A DNA stretch of 18,866 nucleotides from JBJXHG01 sp046160865 (GTDB lineage: Bacteria; Planctomycetota; UBA1135; GCA-002686595): assembly GCA_046160865.1 (NCBI GenBank), contig JBJXHG010000194.1, forward strand, positions 1-18,866, written 5' to 3'. Shown one piece after another: positions 5,640-12,982 of the stretch (position 1 is its first letter; each line of letters starts with the position of its first letter). The translations under genes and the position numbers were made by a program. The notes below the pieces were generated by a model, which saw only the letters and a list, made by a program, of their open reading frames with translations, searched no databases and was not told the DNA's origin.

Positions 5640-6260
5640 GAATGCATCGACCTCGTCGGGCTCGAAGCCGAACGGACCCGTCTCGCCCTTGTACGCGATG
5701 ACGCCGCGCTCATCGATGACGTAGAGCCGTTCCGGCCAGCCGGCGTAGAGCTCGTCGGCCGCGTTCTCCATGCCGTCGACGAGCATCGGGATCGCGTACT
5801 TCGAATGCGTGACGAAGTCGCGTGCGATGGCGAGCCGACCCTCGAGATCCTTGGGTTGCGCGTAGCAAATGCCGGCCTTTTCGTTGCTCGACATCGCCCA
5901 CTCGTCCGTGGGATGCGCTTCCTTGATGTAGATGGTGAGGAAGCGCGCCTTGTCCGCGTGCTCTCGCGCGATCTCGTGCAGGCGCTCGACCGAGCGCCGG
6001 AACGGAGGTCATGTGAAGCTGCCGAAGACGAGCACCAGCGGCTTCTCACCGATCGATGCGGCGAGTCGCTCGGCACCGCTGCCGTCGATGCGGTGCAGCA
6101 CGATGTCGGGCGCGACGTCGCCAACCCTCAACGTGCCTTCGCGACGCTGGTCGTAGCGCAACATGCCCAACACGTTTCTCGGACCGATCTGCCACACGAC
6201 GAACGTGGCCGCCGCGGCGACGGCAACGAGTGACCAGCTGACGATTCGGCGCACTCTCAT
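5610..6260 (-). CDS. Iodothyronine deiodinase-like selenoprotein (in-frame TGA = Sec84)
   Basis: 216 residues if the TGA at 6011-6009 is read as selenocysteine. Residues about 5-23 form a single N-terminal membrane anchor. The thioredoxin-fold domain follows (LRVGDVAPDIVLHRIDGSG). The active site reads VFGSFT-TGA-PPF, matching the deiodinase signature NFGSCTUPPF. Downstream, FLTIYIKEAHPTDEW places Glu114 and His116 at +30 and +32 from Sec84, the same spacing as in human DIO1 (Sec126, Glu156, His158). The later LEGRLAIARDF, IPMLVDGMENAADELYAGWPERLYVI and YKGETGPFGFEPDEV also match the family. Vertebrate members remove iodine from thyroid hormones; the bacterial substrate is unknown, and a membrane-tethered selenol reductase or peroxidase is plausible. 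The ATG is 21 bp after the kinase gene's stop on the same strand, so it is probably in its operon. The terminal stop is also TGA but lacks the in-frame SECIS context. Confidence 0.92.
5981..6008 (-). promoter_or_regulatory. Putative bacterial SECIS element (deiodinase-like gene)
   Basis: On the minus strand, 10 nt after the TGA, a perfect 7-bp stem (GGCGCTC, 5998-5992, with GAGCGCC, 5987-5981) closes the loop GGTC. The UGA-to-loop spacing is 17 nt. By recollection, E. coli fdhF has a GGUC-containing apical loop at about the same distance from its UGA, so this is a close match to what bacterial SelB recognises. Confidence 0.8.
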
Positions 6261-6281
6261 GTGCGCGACGTTACCACACGC

Positions 6282-8861
6282 TCAGCGCGGCGAGGTTTGC
6301 GCGAGCGCGCGCGCGAGCTCGTCGCTCAGCTTGCGGTCCGGCGCGAGCGCGAGCGCCGCCTCGAGATCGGCGCGCGCGGCCGATGCATCTCCGCGATGGA
6401 GACGGAAGATCCCGCGCAGACCGCGTGCGCGCGCATCGTTCGGTTCGCGCTCCACCGCTCCGTCGAAGTCGGCGGCAGCGGCCTGGTACGCGAGGTCGGC
6501 GAGCGCGGCGTCCCCGGAGGCGTCGAGCAGCCGCCCCTCGAGCGCGCGTGCCAGCGCGCGGTCCGCGTGCCAGCGCGCGGAGCCCGGTGCGAGCGAGAGC
6601 GCGCGGTCGAGGTCGGCCTTCGCGGCGACGATCGCTGCACGTGCGCCGGTCCAATCGCGCGCGCGCAGAGCGCGGTCCGCGGCGCGGCGCATGGAGAGCG
6701 CGCGGTTCTCGAGCGCGAGGCCGAATCGCGGAGCAAGCTCGATCGCGCGATCGAACGCGCGCACGGCGCGTGCGCTCTCGTCCTCGGCCTCGGCGCCGCG
6801 GCCGAGTTCGCGCAGGATGCGCGCACGCTCGAGATGGCACACGCCGGCGTTGTTGTGCGCGCCGGCCAACCTCGGGTCGAGCACGAGCGCCGACGCGTAG
6901 TCCGCGCAGGCGTCGCCGAGCGCTGCGAGAGCGTCGTCGCTCGCTTCGGCGCGCGCCGCCTTGCGCGCGTGCACCTGCGCGCGGTAGGCGAACGCGAGCG
7001 CGTCCGTCGGCGTCGCTTGAAGCGCCACCCCGAGGTCGGCCAGCGCACCGTCCAGGCCGTCGATCGAGAGCCGCGCGTCCGCGCGCTGCTCGAGCGCTTC
7101 GGCCGACGACGGATCGCCGGACACGCGCAGATCCGCGGCCGCGAGCGCGTGCTGCCGCACCGCGCGGTCGAGCGGATCGCCGGCGCTCGGCGCGGCGGCG
7201 CTCGCGCTGCGCGCCAGGTACGCCGGCCCGAAGCCGCGGTAGATGTCGACCGCGCTCATCGCGAGATGCCACGCCGTGTCGCCGTCGCCTTCGGCGAGCG
7301 CGATCTGCGTGCGCGCACGGCGCGCCTCGACGTGCACCGGATCGAGGCGCAGCACCTCGGTGAGATCGCGCCGCGCGCTCGCGACGTCGCCCCTCAAGCG
7401 CGCGACCTCGGCGCGCGCGAAGAGCACGTCGACCGTGCGCAGCGCCGAAGCATCGGCGAGCACGAACTCGAGATCCGCGCGCGCCGCGCGCGCGCCGGCA
7501 TCCTCGGACGGTACCGCGCTCGACGCGGGCGCGGCGGACACGACCCCCGCAGCGAGCGAGAGCCCGCGCTCGAGACGCGCAGCGACGAGCGACGGATCGA
7601 GCGCGAGCGCGCGGTCGAGCTCGGCCCGCGCTCCCGTCTCGTCCTGCCGCTCGCGCAGGAGTCGTCCGCACAAGAAATGCGCCTGCGCGACGTCGTGGCG
7701 AGCAAGAAACACGCGGCACGCGGCGATGCCGGCGTCAAGGCGCTGTGCCGCGAGCTCGTCCTCGCCGAGGCGCCGGTGCATGTCCGCGTCGGCACGCACG
7801 GCGTCGACTCGCTGAGACAGCGCGAGCGCCGCGGTCGACGCCGCACGCTGGAGCGCGTCGCGGTACGCCGCGAACGCGAACGTCGCGAACGCGAGCAGCA
7901 CGGCCGCGCCTGCACCGAGCGACGCCGGGTGCCGGCGCACGAGCTTCGAGATGCGGTACCACGCGCTCGCCTGCCGCGCGCGCACGGGCGCGCCGTCGAG
8001 CCAGCGCGTGAGGTCTTCCGCCAGCTCGCGCGCAGATGCATAGCGGCGCGCGCGCTCCTTCGACAGACACTTCAAGACGACGAGCTCGAGATCGCGCGGG
8101 ACATCCGACACGAAATGACGAATCGGGCGCGGCTCGTCCTCGATCACCGCGCGCAAGAGGCGCGCGGTATCCGGTGCGACGAACGGCGGGCGGTTCGCGA
8201 GCAACTCGTAGAGCGTCGCTCCGAGACCGTAGACGTCGGTGCGCGCGTCGACGTCGCTCCCCGCCGCTTGCTCCGGCGACATGTACGCCGGTGTGCCGAG
8301 CACGTGACCCGACGCGGAGCGCTCCGCGTCGAGCCCCAAGTCCTTCGCGAGACCGAAGTCCGTGACGAGCACGCGCCCGTCCTCCACCATCAAGTTGTGC
8401 GGCTTGATGTCGCGGTGCACGACGCCTTGCGCGTGCGCTGCCTGCACGGCGAGAGCAGCGTCGCGCACGAAGCGCACGAGCTGGCGGCGATCGTCGCGCG
8501 GATGCTGCGCGAGCGTGACGCCGTCGACGAACTGCATCGCGATCGCCTCGTCGCTCGCGTCATAGACTGCCGCGATTCCCGGATGCGACAGCCGCGCCGC
8601 GGCGCGTGCTTCGCGCAGGAAGCGCTGGCGCATCTCGGCGCCGGCACCGGGCGGAAGCGCGATCACCTTCAGCGCCACGCGGCGGTCGAGCTCGAGGTCG
8701 TGCGCTTCGTACACGATCCCCATGCCGCCACGACCGACCTCGCGCACGATGCGGTAGCGGCCCGGCGTCTCGCTCTCCGACTCATGCAGGTCGCGCACGT
8801 CGCGCAGGAGCTTGTCGACGGAGTGCCGCGGCAGCGGTTCGCCTTGTGGCCGAGAGCTCAA
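6282..8861 (-). CDS. Membrane-anchored Ser/Thr protein kinase with TPR repeats
   Basis: 859 residues. The kinase domain at about 35-290 has every catalytic element: glycine loop GRGGMGIVY (43-51), VALK with Lys65, helix-C Glu84, HRDIKPHN (149-156), DFG (168-170) and GTPAYMSPEQ (189-198). A membrane helix at about 314-333 (LGAGAAVLLAFATFAFAAY) separates it from a roughly 520-residue Ala/Arg/Asp-rich region of helical TPR-like repeats (for example DLDRALSLAPGSARWHADRALA), presumably periplasmic. The start is a TTG at 8861-8859: there is no ATG before the kinase fold, GGGAGGGG (8872-8865) is an excellent Shine-Dalgarno, and TTG overlaps the sigma-factor stop as TTGA, implying translational coupling. 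Expected role: sensing an envelope signal through the TPR region and phosphorylating the sigma factor or other targets. Confidence 0.9.
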   Translation of the reverse strand: MSSRPQGEPLPRHSVDKLLRDVRDLHESESETPGRYRIVREVGRGGMGIVYEAHDLELDRRVALKVIALPPGAGAEMRQRFLREARAAARLSHPGIAAVYDASDEAIAMQFVDGVTLAQHPRDDRRQLVRFVRDAALAVQAAHAQGVVHRDIKPHNLMVEDGRVLVTDFGLAKDLGLDAERSASGHVLGTPAYMSPEQAAGSDVDARTDVYGLGATLYELLANRPPFVAPDTARLLRAVIEDEPRPIRHFVSDVPRDLELVVLKCLSKERARRYASARELAEDLTRWLDGAPVRARQASAWYRISKLVRRHPASLGAGAAVLLAFATFAFAAYRDALQRAASTAALALSQRVDAVRADADMHRRLGEDELAAQRLDAGIAACRVFLARHDVAQAHFLCGRLLRERQDETGARAELDRALALDPSLVAARLERGLSLAAGVVSAAPASSAVPSEDAGARAARADLEFVLADASALRTVDVLFARAEVARLRGDVASARRDLTEVLRLDPVHVEARRARTQIALAEGDGDTAWHLAMSAVDIYRGFGPAYLARSASAAAPSAGDPLDRAVRQHALAAADLRVSGDPSSAEALEQRADARLSIDGLDGALADLGVALQATPTDALAFAYRAQVHARKAARAEASDDALAALGDACADYASALVLDPRLAGAHNNAGVCHLERARILRELGRGAEAEDESARAVRAFDRAIELAPRFGLALENRALSMRRAADRALRARDWTGARAAIVAAKADLDRALSLAPGSARWHADRALARALEGRLLDASGDAALADLAYQAAAADFDGAVEREPNDARARGLRGIFRLHRGDASAARADLEAALALAPDRKLSDELARALAQTSPR

Positions 8862-9592
8862 GCGCCCCTCCCGATCAGCCAAGCGAGCTCGTCCTCGAGA
8901 TCCTCGGCGCGGCCGACGGTCTCGATCACCTCGGCGCGCAGCTCCGCCTTGTACGCGCGTTTCGCGCGCATGAGGAAGTTCGACACGTCGACGCTCGTGA
9001 TGCCGTGCCGCTCCGCCAGCGCGCGGTAGTCGACGCCTTCGGCCGGATCGAGGAAGTAGTCGCGGAAGACGGCGAAGACCTGCGCCCCGCCTGCGTCCTC
9101 GAGTCGCGCGCGCGTGCGCTCGAGTGCGACGCGCACGACCTCGCTCCGCCACACGGCGTCGAGCGCGTCATCGGGCGCGACCGCCGACGGATCGGCGATC
9201 TCCCACGCCTCGGTCTCCGCGTCGCGCGCGCCTTCCTCGAACGCGCCGATCGAGAGCACGCGCGCCGCGCCACCGCGCTTGTGCGTCGCTGCGCGGCGGT
9301 CGGCGTCGACCGCGAAGTTGTTCAGCGCCGTCTTCAAGAATCCACGGAACCGGCCGCGCTCCGGCTCCGCCTTCGCGAGGAAGCCGCTCTCGATCACCCA
9401 CACGAAGAAGTCCTGCACCAGGTCGCGCGCCTCGTCGCGCGTGCGCCCCATAGCGCGCAAGTACGCGTGCGCCGGCCGCCAGTAGCGCTCGGCGAGCGCG
9501 ACCAGCGCACGCTCGCGCGCTTCCGGACCGGCCCGGATCTGCGACCAGCAGGTGCTCGGGAACGTGCGGGTGTCGTCGATCGGCTGCGCCAT
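8858..9592 (-). CDS. ECF-type RNA polymerase sigma factor, kinase-linked
   Basis: 244 residues from the ATG at 9592. Region 2 is at about 25-85: ALAERYWRPAHAYLRAMG, DEARDLVQDFFVWVIE and GRFRGFLKTALNNFAVDADRR, the pattern of group 4 sigma factors. Region 4 (AVFRDYFLDPAEGVDYRALAERHGITSVDVSNFLMRAKRAYKAELR) gives the helix-turn-helix that binds the -35 element. A long insert separates the two. The short C-terminal tail ends ELAWLIGRGA. No anti-sigma factor gene is nearby; instead a Ser/Thr kinase follows with overlapping start and stop codons. Planctomycetes are known for such ECF-kinase pairs, and in the ECF43 example EcfP/PknT of Vibrio the sigma is activated by phosphorylation, so phosphorylation control is the likely mode here. 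Confidence 0.9.
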   Translation of the reverse strand: MAQPIDDTRTFPSTCWSQIRAGPEARERALVALAERYWRPAHAYLRAMGRTRDEARDLVQDFFVWVIESGFLAKAEPERGRFRGFLKTALNNFAVDADRRAATHKRGGAARVLSIGAFEEGARDAETEAWEIADPSAVAPDDALDAVWRSEVVRVALERTRARLEDAGGAQVFAVFRDYFLDPAEGVDYRALAERHGITSVDVSNFLMRAKRAYKAELRAEVIETVGRAEDLEDELAWLIGRGA

Positions 9593-9671
9593 GGACGCGC
9601 ACGAATCTCCGATGAACTCGACGGACGATCTCGTACGGCTCCCTAGGATACCCACCACTCAGGAGACCCCC

Positions 9672-10937
9672 ATGAGCCTGCTCCCCTCCGCTCTCGTCGT
9701 GCTGTTGCCCGTCGCGATGGTCGTTCCGATGCGCGACGACACGCCTCCGAAGGCCGAAGCGATCCTCGCGCTGCTGGAGCAAGCGAGCGGCGATCCCGCC
9801 GTGCGCGCGATGCGCAAGAGCATCGTCGTCACCGGCACGGTCACGATGGCCGGCTACGCCGGCGCTGGCTCGTTCGAGGAGGTGTACGTCGGCACGCAGC
9901 GCGTGAAGTACAGCGTGTCGTGGATGGAAGGCTGGGGCATGACGCAGGGCACGACCGGCGCGTTCTCGTGGAGCACCGATCCGACGATGGGCGTCACGAT
10001 CAAGGAAGGCGACGAGCAAGGCGGCGTGCAGCGCATGTTCGCGATCAGCCGCCGCGATCCGTGGAGCTCGCTCTACGTGAGCGCGAGCACGGTCGGCAAG
10101 CGCGACCTCGACGCGATCGTCACGGGCGAGGCGACGAAGCGGCCGCACTGGGAGATCGCGATGGTCTCGAAGAGCGGCAAGAAGGAGACGTGGTTCGTCG
10201 ACTGCGAGACGAACCGGCTCGCGCGCGTCGATCTCGCGCTGCCGAACCCGATCGGCGGCGAGATCGCGATGCAGTTCCAGTACGGCGACTACAAGGACGT
10301 CGGCGGCATTCCCTACCCGCACCTGAAGCGGCAAGTCGTCGGCGACCTCGTGATCACGTTGACCGCGACGAGCATCGCGCACGACGTCGAGCTCGCCGAC
10401 GACCGCGTCGCACCGCCCGCGGACGTGATGGAAGCGTTCAAGGACCCGAAGAAGCGCCTGCAGTCCGCTCCCGAGGATGCGGCGGTGTGCAAGCTCGAGG
10501 CGCTCGAGCCGCAGGCGTATGTCGGGACCCGCGCGACCGTCGCGCCGAACGAAATGAGCAAGGTCCTCGCGACGATCCTGCCCGAGGTCAGCAAGTACGC
10601 CGCCAAGGTCAGAGCTCCGATGTCCGGCCCGCCTTTCACGCGCTACTACAAAGTGACGGAGCGAGAGCTCGAGATCGAAGCCGGCATCCCGCTGCGCACG
10701 CCGATCGCCGGCGACGGGAAGTTCGTCGCGAGCGAGCTACCGGGCGGAAAGACCGCGGTGACGTGGCACATCGGCGGATACCACGAGCTCCAGAAGAGCC
10801 ACAAGCGGCTCGAGGAGTGGATCAAGTCGCAAGGGCTCGAGACGCGCGCCGCGCCTTGGGAGATCTACTGGACCGATCCGGGCCTCGAGCCCGATCCGGC
10901 GAAGTGGCGCACGCAGATCTTCTGGCCGGTGAAGTGA
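9672..10937 (+). CDS. Exported LolA-like / GyrI-like fusion protein
   Basis: 421 residues. ATG at 9672 follows AGGAG (9661-9665) at 6 nt, which decides against the longer upstream frame. The first 20 residues (MSLLPSALVVLLPVAMVVPM) look like a signal peptide. Residues about 24-255 have a beta-rich, LolA/outer-membrane-lipoprotein-carrier-like pattern (VVTGTVTMAGYAGAGSFEEVYV, TWFVDCETNRLARVDL, MQFQYGDYKDVGGIPYPH). Residues about 272-421 are a GyrI-like small-molecule-binding domain: CKLEALEPQAYVGTRATV, then GGKTAVTWHIGGYHELQKSH and APWEIYWTDPGLEPDPAKW...TQIFWPV. GyrI-like domains are usually cytoplasmic (transcription factor effector domains, gyrase inhibitors, or hydrolases), so an exported copy is unusual. 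The gene is divergent from the sigma-factor gene, with only 79 bp between starts. Confidence 0.8.
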   Translation: MSLLPSALVVLLPVAMVVPMRDDTPPKAEAILALLEQASGDPAVRAMRKSIVVTGTVTMAGYAGAGSFEEVYVGTQRVKYSVSWMEGWGMTQGTTGAFSWSTDPTMGVTIKEGDEQGGVQRMFAISRRDPWSSLYVSASTVGKRDLDAIVTGEATKRPHWEIAMVSKSGKKETWFVDCETNRLARVDLALPNPIGGEIAMQFQYGDYKDVGGIPYPHLKRQVVGDLVITLTATSIAHDVELADDRVAPPADVMEAFKDPKKRLQSAPEDAAVCKLEALEPQAYVGTRATVAPNEMSKVLATILPEVSKYAAKVRAPMSGPPFTRYYKVTERELEIEAGIPLRTPIAGDGKFVASELPGGKTAVTWHIGGYHELQKSHKRLEEWIKSQGLETRAAPWEIYWTDPGLEPDPAKWRTQIFWPVK

Positions 10938-10952
10938 CTCGGGGTAGTCGCG

Positions 10953-11414
10953 ATGCCTAGCTTCCGAGTCACCGAGACGATCGAGCGGCCCGCGGACGTC
11001 GTGTTCCACTTCCTCGAGGACACGCGCAACGTGCCGCTGTGGTTGAACGGCGTCGTGCGCATCGAGCCGCTCGACGACGGTCCGATGCGCGCGGGTTGGC
11101 GCTTCAAGGAGACGCGCCGGATGGGAAAGCGCGAGGTCAGCGCCGTGATCGAGGTGCGCGTGCACGAAGGCCCGGGGCCGGGCAAGTGCCCGCCGTACCG
11201 ACACACGGCCGGCGCGAGCATGATGGGCGTCGACGCGATCTTCGCGTTCACGTTCGACGCACTCGACGCGCGTCGCACGAAGGCCGAGGCCGTCGGCGAA
11301 GTGCGGCCGACGAACGTGTTCGGCCGCCTGTTCGCCGGGATGGTGGTGCGCATGATGCAGAAGCAGGACGGCGACATGCTCGCGCGGATGAAGCGGGCGG
11401 TGGAAGGGCGCTGA
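10953..11414 (+). CDS. SRPBCC (START/Bet v1-like) family protein
   Basis: 153 residues. It starts MPSFRVTETIERPADVVFHFLEDTRNVPLWLNGVVRIEPLDDG, the typical opening of polyketide-cyclase/SRPBCC domains: a first beta strand, the RPADxVFxFLxD helix, then the W-containing turn. The middle strands (AGWRFKETRRMGKREVSAVIEV) and the long C-terminal helix (GRLFAGMVVRMMQKQDGDMLARMKRAVEG) complete the fold. No signal peptide is seen. A Pro-Gly-rich insert (EGPGPGKCPPYRH) lengthens one loop. It begins 15 bp after the preceding gene and is probably in its operon. The ligand is unknown. Its stop lies 12 bp from the convergent beta-helix gene. Confidence 0.8.
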   Translation: MPSFRVTETIERPADVVFHFLEDTRNVPLWLNGVVRIEPLDDGPMRAGWRFKETRRMGKREVSAVIEVRVHEGPGPGKCPPYRHTAGASMMGVDAIFAFTFDALDARRTKAEAVGEVRPTNVFGRLFAGMVVRMMQKQDGDMLARMKRAVEGR

Positions 11415-11426
11415 GGCCCGCGGACC

Positions 11427-12863
11427 TCAGTGCTTCGGCACGAGCTGCGGTTGGAACTCGTGCGCGCCGATGTCGACCAGCATTCCGAAGCCGTACGGAT
11501 CGACGCCCGGAAGCGCGGGGCTCGCGTGCGGATGCTTGCGCAGCCGCGCCTCCGGCACGACGGAGCCGAGAGCGAGCGGCCAGACTTCGAGCTCGTCGTC
11601 CTGATCGAGGTCGATCAGGTCGGGCAGCAGGTACAGGTTGTTGCCGGCGTCGATCGCGGGCGAGTTCGGCGCGAGCCGACCATCGGCGAAGAGCCGCGGG
11701 TCCGCGCTCGAATTGTTGCCGGGCCATCCGCCACCCACGATCGACTGGTCGACCACCACCTCTGCGAAGAACGGCGGCGCGCCGTTTTGCGGATCGATCA
11801 CCAAGAGATCCGGTGCGCTCGGCGCCGTGTTGCCCCACGAGATCGAGTTGAAGACGAACACGTGCGGCTGCGCGAGCAGGGACGGACTGCGCTTCACCTC
11901 CAGGGCGCCGCCTCGCACCGTCGCTTCATTGCGCGTGAACGTGCAGTTGAAGAAAGCCGCGCTCGCGGACGCATACTGCGAGGACGCGACGAACGCCGCC
12001 CCGGCGTGCGGCGCCGAGTTGCGCTCGAAGAGCGAGTTGACGAACCAGATCGTCGGCCCCGTGTCGGGATCGTAAATGGCCGTCTCCGCGCTGAATGCTC
12101 CGCCGCGCGACAGGCCGCGATTCTCGACGAAGCGGCTGTTGAAGACGTAGAGCGGCGACGACATCGGGTGGAGCGCGCCCCCCGCGTTGGCCTCGTTCTC
12201 CGTGAACGTGCACCACGCGATGTCCACGCGCGCCAACATCGAGTGCAGCGCGCCGCCGAACTGCGCCGCCTTGTTCTTTCGCAAGGTGCAGTTGCGGAGC
12301 TGCAGGTTGCCCGCTTGCCACAGCGACTGCCCGACGGGCACCGGCACGTCGAAGATGCCACCGCCGCTGTCGCGCGCGTTGCCGTTCTGGATCGTGAAGC
12401 CGTCGATCACCATCGCCCCGGGCTGCGACGTCGCGGGACCGGAGACTCGGACGACGTGATCTGCATTGTCCGCATCGTCGCCTTCGACGCCGAGGTCGCC
12501 GTCGAGGATCGTCGCGTCGAAGAGCCCGGCGCGCTCCTCGAACGTGATCTCGTCTCCGGCGAAGCCGCCGAAGAGCTTGTGATTGCGCCGCACCGAGAAC
12601 GTCGCGCTGCGCGGATCGCTCGGATCGATGCGTGTGACAGGCCTGTACGTACCCGCGGCGACCCACAGGTGCGCACCCCACGGCGCGTGCGCGAGCGCGA
12701 GATCGAGCGAGGAGTACGCGCAGCTCCACGCGCGGCCGCTGCCACCGCCGGGCGCGGACGCGTCGACGTAAATTCGCACCGGCTCCGCTTGTGCCGCGAC
12801 GGCGCGCGACAATACGCAGAGCGAGAATACGACGCCCCACGACGCTCGCATCGAAACTTGCAT
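11427..12863 (-). CDS. Secreted parallel beta-helix protein, choice-of-anchor Q type
   Basis: About 478 residues from the ATG at 12863; a start at 12851 is nearly as good, since both leave a signal peptide (SWGVVFSLCVLSRAVAAQA). After YVDASAPGGGSGRAW and the LALAHAPWGAHLWVAAGTYRP block, typical of extracellular right-handed beta-helix proteins, repeated turns such as GFTIQNGNARDSGGGIFD, LRNCTLRKNKAAQFGGALH, CTFTENEANAGGALHP and SRFVENRGLSRGGAF mark about eight to ten coils. The end has NSPAIDAGN, then DLIDLDQDDE and VDIGAHEFQ, the closing motif of these proteins. It is probably cell-surface or secreted. The third of three exported-protein genes on this strand, its start is 120 bp past the stop of the FG-GAP gene. 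Confidence 0.88.
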   Translation of the reverse strand: MQVSMRASWGVVFSLCVLSRAVAAQAEPVRIYVDASAPGGGSGRAWSCAYSSLDLALAHAPWGAHLWVAAGTYRPVTRIDPSDPRSATFSVRRNHKLFGGFAGDEITFEERAGLFDATILDGDLGVEGDDADNADHVVRVSGPATSQPGAMVIDGFTIQNGNARDSGGGIFDVPVPVGQSLWQAGNLQLRNCTLRKNKAAQFGGALHSMLARVDIAWCTFTENEANAGGALHPMSSPLYVFNSRFVENRGLSRGGAFSAETAIYDPDTGPTIWFVNSLFERNSAPHAGAAFVASSQYASASAAFFNCTFTRNEATVRGGALEVKRSPSLLAQPHVFVFNSISWGNTAPSAPDLLVIDPQNGAPPFFAEVVVDQSIVGGGWPGNNSSADPRLFADGRLAPNSPAIDAGNNLYLLPDLIDLDQDDELEVWPLALGSVVPEARLRKHPHASPALPGVDPYGFGMLVDIGAHEFQPQLVPKH

Positions 12864-12943
12864 GTCAGGAACTCGCGTGCGACCGAGCCGAGGCATCGTC
12901 CGCGCGCTGGTCGCGCCACGCCGACGATGTGATTGCGCGAGCG

Positions 12944-12968
12944 GGTGTGCGCGGCGAACGCGCACACC
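12944..12968 (-). terminator. Hairpin after the first FG-GAP gene
   Basis: GGTGTGCGCG (12944-12953) pairs perfectly with CGCGCACACC (12959-12968) around a 5-nt loop, about 15 bp beyond the stop codon at 12983 on the minus strand. No T-run follows, so its strength as a terminator is uncertain. Confidence 0.45.
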
Positions 12969-12982
12969 GCCCGCGCGCTCGA

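Noticed and set aside
4963..6011. General reassignment of TGA to an amino acid in this organism
   Set aside because: At least one other gene here (the SRPBCC gene) ends sensibly at TGA, and the two internal TGAs fall only at catalytic chalcogen positions.
6261..9029. 922-codon plus-strand ORF opposite the kinase and sigma genes
   Set aside because: Arg/Ala/Glu low-complexity translation antisense to a complete kinase and sigma factor.
9593..9671. Divergent promoter pair between the sigma gene and the LolA/GyrI gene
   Set aside because: A promoter must lie here, but only a loose TAGGAT-like -10 candidate near 9645 is visible with no matching -35, so no site is called.
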